A stretch of DNA of 64,000 nt from Pyrus communis (Eukaryota > Streptophyta > Magnoliopsida > Rosales > Rosaceae), in assembly GCF_963583255.1 (NCBI RefSeq), contig NC_084810.1:9693853-9757852 (forward strand), written 5' to 3'. Positions within the stretch are counted from its first letter, which is position 1, and each line of letters starts with the position of its first letter. A program made the translations under genes and the position numbers. Under the pieces are notes generated by a model, which was not told the DNA's origin, did no database searches, and saw nothing but the letters and a program-made list of their open reading frames with translations. This document shows positions 56,601 to 64,000 of the stretch, in pieces.

Positions 56601-56760
56601 TACATGACGTCACTACCAACGTCGACCTTCCAGAAGCTTGTCCGAGGAATTGGTATGTCTAACTATTCATATGCAATGCTTGTAGTTTTCATTAGTATCC
56701 AGAAGTATACTTTTTTGATCGTAATGTACTCTTTTTCCCTACTATTATGAGCATTTTTCC
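53660..56760 (+). pseudogene. Copia pol remnants
   Basis: GAG-pre-integrase (VVYLLWHDRHFG wording near 53820 and LCQACSLGKLIFKSS at 53910-53960). Integrase traces follow (TTGGTTGATAAATTGAC region, 54050). RT: the 55728-56057 frame has LKTNFEIKDIGKTHLCLDLK, the Copia RT C-terminal block. RNase-H-like 'CYADACYLS' at about 56205, where the D of the usual ADA/ADADYA block is kept. No frame exceeds about 110 codons. Nonfunctional. Confidence 0.75.
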
Positions 56761-57063
56761 CACTGGGCTTTTGCTACCTAACTAGGTTTTGATGAGACAC
56801 CCATCCTGGGCTGGTCATATCCTTGTGAGCTATTCTACTTGCGTCCAAAAGGCGTATAGTTTTAACTTAATGCAACTTCTCACTTTTCACCTTTGTCTAT
56901 GGGTTTTTCTCCCACGTTGGATTTTACCATAGTGGAGTTTTGTTAGTTTTACCTTTTATGCATTCTTTTGTTGATTTGAGGCTCGCATTCACTCATTGTG
57001 CCGACGACTTAATCAACTGATCTACTTCATTGTGAAGACCTGATGCGCCATTTGTTTGAGTAC

Positions 57064-57206
57064 TAACCTTCCCTACTACTATAAATAAAGGCACAATAGG
57101 GTGAGATAACACACACCTCACAATTACATATCTCTCTCTTCTCTCTTTATGTGCCGCACTCCCTTTCTTTATCCTTTATATGATTCAGTAAATTAGGCCT
57201 ACGACA
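57064..57206 (+). repeat. 3' LTR remnant of second Copia
   Basis: Matches the last 140 or so bases of the 5' LTR (CTACTATAAATAAAGGCACAA; TATGATTCAGTAAATTAG) and ends CCTACGACA. The upstream part is deleted, so LTR dating is only partial. Confidence 0.8.
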
Positions 57207-57209
57207 TTT

Positions 57210-57484
57210 TCCTCATATACACTCATATTTTATTATATTTGCTAATTGTATTCGATTTAAACAACAGATGTCAAAAAATTAAAAATCGTGCATGAAAATC
57301 AGTTAATCTTACAAGTTAAAAATGATCAAGGAAAAAAAAAAAAAAGGAGGATATTTAATTTTGTGTCTGAAATCAGAACCCAAAAAAGATGTATTTTGAA
57401 AGCAGAAGAAGATAATGATAATGTAGATAATTCTGTAGAGGGTTTTAGAGTATATTCTTCGTCTCTCTTTCTGTATCTAGTAAA
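57210..57484. other. mTERF9 promoter and leader region
   Basis: Only about 280 bp separate the end of the decayed Copia (57206) from the mTERF9 ATG. It contains an A-run (57331-57345) and no obvious TATA box at a suitable distance. The promoter may therefore include LTR-derived DNA. Confidence 0.4.
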
Positions 57485-59690
57485 ATGGTATCTTTCTCTC
57501 TTTCCTCCTCCTCCTCCTCCTCTTCTTCTTCTTGTCTGAAACTCTTCTCTCACTCCCAGTTCACCATTACCACCCTCTCCAATCTCTCTGGGCACAAAAG
57601 AAGGTCCGATTCCAGCTGCCGCTTCGTGGTGCTCTCCGCCCACTCCAACCCCAAAATTCTCAAGTCCAACCGCCGCTCCCGCTATGGCCAGCCTCTCTCC
57701 CCCTACGACCAAGACGACGACGACGAGGTCTCTCGTGTTACTGACGTGTCTGACGACGATTGGTTGCTCAATGTGAGTAAATTATGCACCCCCAGTTGTT
57801 TGTTTTTCATTAATTCGAGGCATGGATAACAAGAACGCTGTTGCTTCAGTTATGCTGACTTTTGTGTACCCATTTGTTTGTATAGGTCAATTTGTAGATT
57901 CAAGTTTTTTTCTTTTAGAATTATTGATTTTGTTGCTTATTGGATTGAGGTTAATACTGGTTTTATGGGGGTTTTTCTTTGCCCTTTCAAAAAGTTTGCT
58001 TTTGTGGGTTCTTGAAAATGTATATAACAAGCTAAATGTATAATGAAAGACGATGAGTTCGAAAGAATTTCGCATATCGTCACCCAATGTTGGGAAAATT
58101 GATTCTTGGGCTGTGATCACTGATCAGTTGTTTATACGTGATACGCTGATGAATGAAATGTTAGTTTGGTATGAATGTATATATGACACAAGAACCTTGC
58201 TTTTTGTTTGTTTGAACATCGTCTGAATTTTCTGTGTGTATTGCTTCTCCAGGATGACTTTGCGGAAATTTCAGACTTTGATGTGAATAGAAAGAGGCCC
58301 AAATCCCACAAGGGATTTTCCAACGGTCATTTGGATGGCAGAAACAGCAAGCGCACTCTAGAGAAGAGTAGTAAGGAAGACTACTATCATAGTCCAAGCA
58401 AAACAAAGGAAGTCACTTCCGGGGATGTACCTCGCAAGGGAAAGGTAGCTTTGTGGATTGATGTGAAGAGATTTCGAATTCTATGATCAACTGTACTAAA
58501 ACATTTGTACACCATTTGGTACGAAAGTGCTGATTTTTTTTCTTTGATTGCAGCTATCAACAAGGAAGGCTATGGAGGATAGATTCCCTCGGCTGTCAGA
58601 AGATGTCGAATTGGATGAGAAATGGTTACCCCTTATTGATTATCTAAGCACATTTGGGCTAAGGGAATCACACTTTATTCAAATGTATGAGAGGCATATG
58701 CCTTCTCTTCAAATAAATGTGTGCTCAGCAAAGGAAAGGTTGGAATATTTGTTGAGTGTTGGTGTCAAACAGAGAGATGTAAGAAGAATGATTTTGAGGC
58801 AGCCACAGATCCTTGAATATACCGTTGAGAACAATTTGAAGTCCCATGTTGCTTTCCTGATGAATCTGGGCATTCCAAGTTCCAGGGTCGGGCAGATTAT
58901 TGCTGCTACACCATCCCTGTTCTCCTATAGTGTTGAGAACTCGTTGAAACCGACTGTGAGATACTTAGTTGAAGAGGTCGGGATTAAGGAAAAAGATTTA
59001 GGTAAAGTTGTGCAGTTAAGCCCTCAAATTCTGGTTCAGAGGATTGATATATCATGGAATACTCGTTTGCTATTTCTTTCTAAGGAGATAGGAGCACCCA
59101 GAGATAGTATAGTGAAGATGGTTAAAAAACATCCGCAGTTCCTCCACTATAGCATTGATGATGGGCTACTGCCCAGGATCAATTTCCTTAGGAGTATTGG
59201 GATGTGTAATTCTGACATCTTGAAAGTTTTAACTAGTCTAACGCAGGTATGCTTACTTTATGTTATGCCCATTAAAGTATTGATGCATTCTGTCTATTTG
59301 GATGTTTCCCACTTCACAAGTTAATTTCTGAATCTTGACCAATTTTTGGATTTCTGACATATATCCTTGCAGGTACTATCCCTATCACTGGAGGATAATT
59401 TAAAGCCGAAGTACAAGTACTTGATAAATGAACTTCATAACGAAGTGCATTCCTTGACCAAATATCCTATGTACCTAAGCTTGTCATTGGACCAGAGAAT
59501 TCGCCCTCGACATAGATTCTTGGTTTCTCTGAAGAAAGCTCCTAAGGGACCATTTCCTCTAAGTTCATTGGTCCCAACTGATGAATGCTTCTGTCAACAA
59601 TGGGCTGGAACTAGCTTAGATAAATATATGGCTTTCCGCCAGAGCTTACTGCTCAAGGAGTTTGCAAAAAAATATGAAAGAAAGGGATAA
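57485..59690 (+). CDS. MTERF9: Plastid mTERF-family protein (mTERF9 type)
   Basis: Four exons, 57485-57772, 58253-58444, 58554-59246 and 59373-59690 (TAA), all joined in phase 0, encode 496 residues, the length I remember for Arabidopsis mTERF9. Residues 1-60 form a Ser-rich chloroplast transit peptide. Residues 75-160 are acidic then charged. From about 195 a series of mTERF repeats follows, each with a Pro-containing helix pair (VKQRDVRRMILRQPQILEYT; VGQIIAATPSLFSYSVENSL; LGKVVQLSPQIL; MVKKHPQFLHYSIDDGL). The C-terminus has FPLSSLVPTDECFCQQWAGT. mTERFs bind organelle nucleic acid; mTERF9 acts in chloroplast ribosome assembly and gene expression. The start ATG is the first of the frame, and a pyrimidine-rich TCCTCC/TCTTCT tract encodes the Ser run. 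Confidence 0.93.
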
Positions 59691-61937
59691 CACCCTCCCC
59701 CTTGAAGTATGTGTGAGTTAACTGACACACGTGTTTGATGATCTGAGAATCCTCCCTTAGCAACTTCTGCCGGTGAATTTCAAGGTATGACATTGTTAAC
59801 AAAGTTGCCATGAAGTTGAGAGTCCCCGCTTATCACGAATCTGGAATAAGAAAATTTCCAGGTTTTTCAGTTTTTTGTTTGGGTGGCTAGCTTGTTTCTC
59901 GTATAGAGTATATAGGCTGTCGTTGCGGCACTCCCGTGCCATTATTTGTTTATACAGGAGCTGCTCCAGTTTTGTGTACAAGGTTATGCTCTGAGGTCGA
60001 AGCATCTAGATGAGTATTAATTTTTAGGCTTTAACTGCTTGTGACGGAAAAGACAAAAGACACTCATCGTGGAGTTTATACTTTTAAGGTAATTTATTTC
60101 TAATTGAACAAGAAACATTAGTTGTTTGAGGAATAATTGGTCTGCCATATGAATGTTAACATATTTATTTATCCTTGCTGTATTCCTTCATGTTAGTAAA
60201 CAATTACAACATTCTGTTACATTGTTCCATTGACTGGCTTGCCTTTAGATATTTTCTCCTTACGTTGTTTTATATGATTTCATAGTTTCTAATGATGAAT
60301 CAATTCATTGCAGGTTGTAGTGTATTTGTATCTTCTCGACACTCAAGAGGACAAACGAGAGGCGTTACTAACTGCATTTGATTTAAAACACAAGGGCCAC
60401 TCTTGTTTTGTCAGTAGGATGATTCTTGTTGTTCATCCTTAACGATACGCCGAAGACCAGGACGTGTAGCTTATAAACCTTTTTATCTCTCTTTTCTGCT
60501 AAAAGTTTTGCATGTATTGATCTGTAACATGCACTTCCGAAGTTTCTGTTTATATTGTTAGTAACCAGACTGATGTGTTTGGCATAGAATGTAGAGCTGT
60601 ATTTCCAGTCCAAGTTTCATGTGTGGTTGGTCATATAAAAACCTGAGATCTCTGACTGCCTTTCTGCAGAAATGTGACTTGGAGCATCGTGTTTTCTACT
60701 GACTGTTGGTTCATATATGTGTTGGAACTGTTGAGGCTTTAGAGATTCAAACCAGAGGAGAGCCTTTGTAAGGCCCAGCTACCACCCCTAACACTGTCGC
60801 AAGGCCCGCAACCCTAAACCCCTCCTCTACTTGGCTCAATCCCTTCACTACGCAGGCAGTCGCCGTGCTCGCTAGCTCCTCCGACCATGATCTAGCCCCC
60901 AGTCGATGTCTGTATCACCCAATCAGTGCTTTGAATTTATATTACAAAAACATTACTACCAATAACAAATTTACTACGTACATATATTTCTTTAGCATTT
61001 TAGACATTGGCACCTGACACATTTTAAAAATTTCATTTCTAAAAAAATTATACCGAATTAAACAACTATAGCATGCTCATATCTTAAAAATGAAAATTCT
61101 TATTTATCGTTTCCTTTTTGCAACAGTTCTTCAAAAATCATTTTCTAAAACTTAACCACGCAGACGCTTTCTTCTTTTCATACCTTGATATGGTAAATTT
61201 AGACGAAAATTGTACAACCATCTCAAATTTCCTACTGTCAGACTACGGACTTGTTTAGTGTCTATGATTTGTGCTGAATTCTATATGTACTCAAGTTATA
61301 CTGAAGAAAAAATGAAATTTTTTGTCCTAACCTAATGTAGATTGATTACTCGTTAAGGAAACTTACTAATTCCTAACGCAAAAAGATTCACATCTACTTC
61401 CAAATACCTACACAATTAATATATAACAAGTTTCTAGTTCACAATTTCAAGTCATTTGATTAGCCTAAATTGCCTTCCCATCGGTTTGCAGAACCTAATA
61501 CGGAGTGACAAGCTTTCGGCTGGCTGGTAAGCCTAGAATTAGATGACCTCAGCTCATGATCTCACAGTTGGCTTCCAAATTATCTTATACCTTTTTTTCT
61601 AAACCCTTTATTTTTTTTTCACAAGCAAAGATAAGAGTAGCATTTTATTGGTCAACACATAAAAATACAGAGATGTGAATAACATCTTGGCTTCAGTGAT
61701 AAGAAAATTGATCTGGAGTAAATTTACAGGGACACACAAACTGAGTAAAACCCTTATATGACTACTAGAAACACATCCGTACCATCGCCACTAGTTTAGA
61801 TTCCGTTACAAATGGTAGACGCCACAAACTTATACCAGCGGACACATCGGTCATCGCTGAAGAACGAGATATAAAGTTATTACAAAGGGCGAGACTATAG
61901 AATCATCGTTAAAAGACTTGACCGGCCACATAACTTA
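59691..61937. other. mTERF9 3' flank and intergenic DNA
   Basis: The first 400 bp or so are probably 3' UTR. The segment 60765-60920 is GC-richer (CCCAGCTACCACCCCTAACA...) without a usable frame. The stretch 61615-61937 is probably 3' UTR of the minus-strand gene that follows: its minus strand has CAATAAAATG near 61650, a poly(A)-signal-like site. Confidence 0.5.
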
Positions 61938-62234
61938 TTACTCACAAAAAATCACATCTAGCCATAGCAAAAGTGCGAACACAATTAGTGCAAGGGTTTT
62001 GAAAATATAACCCTTGTTGTGAAGTCCTTCAATGTAATTGTCTTAACGAAACTGCAGGCCTTTGATCCAGTCTGCGGGTAGAAGCTTACTTATCCACTCC
62101 AGGGTCGGTAGCAGAAAAGAGTCATAAGCATATATAACATTCTTTGCTATTTGGCTAGGGTGTACATACTTTGAACCCTCAAAAAGTGGATCGCCAGCCT
62201 CATGTACAAAAACCACGTGCTGATTACTTGGATG
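61938..62234 (-). pseudogene. Last exon of unidentified gene with in-frame stop
   Basis: On the minus strand, after an AG acceptor (TATAAGTAG|CATCC), a frame reads HPSNQHVVFVHEAGDPLFEG, then YVHPSQIAKNVIYAYDSFL, then WISKLLPADWIKGLQFR, and stops at TAA 62043-62045. The same frame continues for 34 codons to TAA 61938-61940: DNYIEGLHNKGYIFK, then a hydrophobic anchor TLALIVFALLLWLDVIF. The composition looks like real coding sequence of a membrane-anchored protein, but I do not recognise the family. Upstream exons are not visible; the Copia LTR at about 62386 lies where they would continue. It may be a pseudogene, or the first stop may be the true end. Confidence 0.5.
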
Positions 62235-62385
62235 CTACTTATACATGTAGATTACTTGCGATGTGAGAATGGTTGGCATCAAATATAAATAAGGTGACTG
62301 AACAAATATTTCTACTTCTTCATCTTCTTCTTCCTAGCTAGAATTGCTAAACAAATCATTTGTACTCTTGCAGAGCCATTTTGGT

Positions 62386-64000
62386 TGTGAGATGCCACAT
62401 CATATGCCATGTCATCAAGAAAACAGTTAATAGTTAGTTGGAGAGGTTATGAGAAAGCTGACTGTATAAGAGAGTTAGAGAAATGAAATGTGTGAGGTGT
62501 GTATAAAAAGCCTGTGAGCAACGCATTGTACTTATTAACTACAATCTCTATCAATACAATCTCTCATTTCTTCTCTCTCAATCTCTCTCTCTCTCTCTCT
62601 AAATTCTTTCTGCTTCTCTTTACTTCTGTTCTTTTGGTATTCTAATTCAAACTGTTAAGATGGTATCAATCGCCCGGACGATCCTTGGTGCTATTTCTTC
62701 CGCTGACGAGTTCGATGCAGTTCTTGGAGACTTGCTGATCGGATTTCTTTAATTCTTGGGTTGCTGAATTGGATATCAGGTCGATTCCTTTCTTTCTTAT
62801 TTTCTGCACACCAAGTGTTTGTGTTTTTGCATCAGTGAAGAGTTATGGCGATTTTGGGTGTTTTGTTTGGTTGTTTGTATCTGGGTTCTCTTCTGTGTAT
62901 GATTAAGGCCGATGTCAAGAATTGTTGATGGTAGAAGAAGTGTATGTGTGTTTGTGATAAGGAATGGACTCACTGATTTGTGTCATTACTGAGAAAATTG
63001 TAAAGAATGGAGCCAAGAAGGCCGATGCCAAGACAGTTAAATGCTAAATGCCTGAGCTTGTTGCTTTGGGATGTTGATCATTGTTGAAGACTGATGTTGA
63101 AAGATTACTCATTATTGTTGATTGTTGGTATATTGTGAAGTTGATAATTGGTGAAAGATTGGCATTTGTCTATTGTGATCAGTTGTTGAAGTTGCTTTTC
63201 AAATTGTGATTTTTCTTGAAAGATTGGTGTGTGTTGAAGAATTGGTATTTGTATTTTGTGATCAGTTGTTGAAGATTGTTGATTGGTGTGAAAAGAATTA
63301 AGTAATCAAGATGTCGGATAAATCAATACGAATTGAGAATTTGCTTGGCATGTTAACTGTGAAATTGCAAGATGACAATTTTGTTAAGTGGAACTATCAG
63401 TTTCAGTCAGTTTTACGAGGTTATAAAGTTGGAGTTCTTTACTAGTGAAGCTCTGTGTCCACCAAAGTTTGTGATTGATACTGAGAGTGGAGTGACTAAA
63501 GAAATAACAGAAGCTTATAAATCTTGGGTTCAGAAGGATATGGTACTGTTAAGTCTGTTGATTGCTACGTTGTCAGATGATGCTATGGAATATGTAATAA
63601 GGTGTAAACATCACATGAGGCTTGGAAAAATTTACAGGAAAGATATGCTTCTGTGTCAAGGGCCAGTATAAATCAACTTAAAATTGATTTCCATACAATT
63701 CAAAAGGGAAGTGACTCTATTGATAAGTATTTCCTTAGACTGAAAGCTATTCTTGATCAACTTTTGTCTGCAGGGGGGAGAATTACTGATAATGATTTGG
63801 TCATAACTGCTTTTTCCGGATTACCACCTGAGTTTGATATGGTGAAGACTGTTGTTTTGGCAAGAGAGAGCTCTAGTCCTCCGAAAGATTTTCAAGCACA
63901 GCTGATTGGTGCTGAATCTGTGATAGAAGCAAGGATCAATATTTTGGCAAGTGGCTGCGATGTATGTTCAGGGAGAACAATCCAAAGGTGGCAACCAAAA
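62386..64000 (+). mobile_element. Copia element, 5' part, cut by window edge
   Basis: A 5' LTR of about 270 bp (62386 to about 62655) starts TGTGAGATGCCACATC. It has a TATA box (GTGTATAAAAAGCC at about 62500) and a CT-rich R/U5 zone (62568-62600). A primer-site-like ATGGTATCAATCGCC follows at about 62661. A 0.65-kb leader precedes gag. Exact LTR end and TSD are unclear, and the 3' end lies beyond 64000. Confidence 0.75.
63311..64000 (+). pseudogene. Copia gag (UBN2 type), frameshifted, partial
   Basis: ATG 63311 opens MSDKSIRIENLLGMLTVKLQ then FVKWNYQFQSVLRGYK, the usual N-terminus of UBN2-type Copia gag, but TAG at 63443-63445 stops it after a one-base shift. The frame 63372-63671 continues with CPPKFVIDTESGVTKEITEA, then shifts again. 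A third frame carries LQERYASVSRASINQLK and TIQKGSDSIDKYFLRLKAIL. A further shift lies near 63945. Nonfunctional. Confidence 0.8.

Larger units (their letters stand above)
50472..57206 (+). mobile_element. Decayed Copia element with deleted 3' LTR
   Basis: 5' LTR at 50472-50747 (276 bp, TGTTGCCGTC ... CCTACAACA). A primer site GTTATCAGCACC follows at 50749. The 3' end is recognisable at about 57064-57206 by the same TTCCCTACTACTATAAATAAA and GATTCAGTAAATTAG wording, but the first 130 or so bases of that LTR are missing. Between them, gag-pre-integrase, integrase, RT and RNase-H traces run in order, full of stops. Flanks are T-rich on both sides, so the TSD is ambiguous. The same family gave the fragment at 24770-27315. 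Confidence 0.8.

Noticed and set aside
1..64000. CRISPR array, operon, riboswitch or bacterial-type defence system
   Set aside because: Spliced plant genes and plant transposons throughout; the tandem repeats lack regular unique spacers and no cas-like or operon-like gene group is present.

Overview
The window is nuclear DNA of a flowering plant. Evidence: GT-AG introns, plant-specific gene families (FRIGIDA-like, WRKY, GRAS, plastid mTERF), and dense plant transposons (Copia and Gypsy LTR elements, a Cassandra TRIM carrying 5S-rRNA-like LTRs, PIF/Harbinger elements, tRNA-derived SINEs, small TIR elements). The repeat flavour suggests a woody rosid, perhaps Rosaceae (apple tribe); that is inference from pattern memory, not a search. 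Layout: 1-356 edge of a Gypsy-like LTR (minus strand). 1034-7374 a complete but decayed Copia element with a perfect CAAGT target-site duplication (TSD). 7951-9027 a Harbinger-type TIR element carrying a U-box/ARM gene scrap. 9085-13400 a two-gene PIF/Harbinger element with broken ORF1 and a transposase lacking its catalytic Glu. 13501-16066 a FRIGIDA-like gene (three exons, 577 aa). 17265-17543 a MITE. 19327-23467 a group I WRKY gene, WRKY20 type (six exons, 589 aa). 24.2-29.5 kb SINEs, a decayed Copia and a 0.65-kb direct repeat pair. 29850-31451 (minus) a PAT1-branch GRAS gene with an intron in its 5' UTR. 32.8-37.25 kb repeats, including a 1.3-kb minisatellite. 37323-39469, 40021-40771 and about 45955-47960 three solo LTRs. 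40840-41165 an RPL27a pseudogene. 41.86-43.36 kb a TIR element split by a rearranged Cassandra TRIM. 43.79-45.45 kb two related poly(A) retroposons. 48438-49376 (minus) a small plastid zinc-finger membrane protein gene (four exons, 138 aa). 50472-57206 a second decayed Copia. 57485-59690 an mTERF9-type gene (four exons, 496 aa). 61938-62234 (minus) the last exon of an unidentified gene with an in-frame stop. 62.39 kb to the end: 5' part of another Copia element. The five complete host genes are unrelated in pathway and each has its own promoter: FRL1-type (flowering/vernalisation family), WRKY20-type and PAT1-type (transcription regulators), and two nuclear genes for plastid proteins (zinc-finger membrane protein, mTERF9-type nucleic-acid-binding protein). 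No operon-like logic exists. I found no convincing new multi-gene system. The most informative novelties are transposon biology: the triple-LTR Cassandra nested in a TIR element, the inactivated Harbinger pair, the captured U-box fragment, three hairpins in the solo Gypsy LTR with covarying stems, and the related retroposon pair. Exon boundaries come from GT/AG sites, reading phase and remembered family sequences; no alignment was run.
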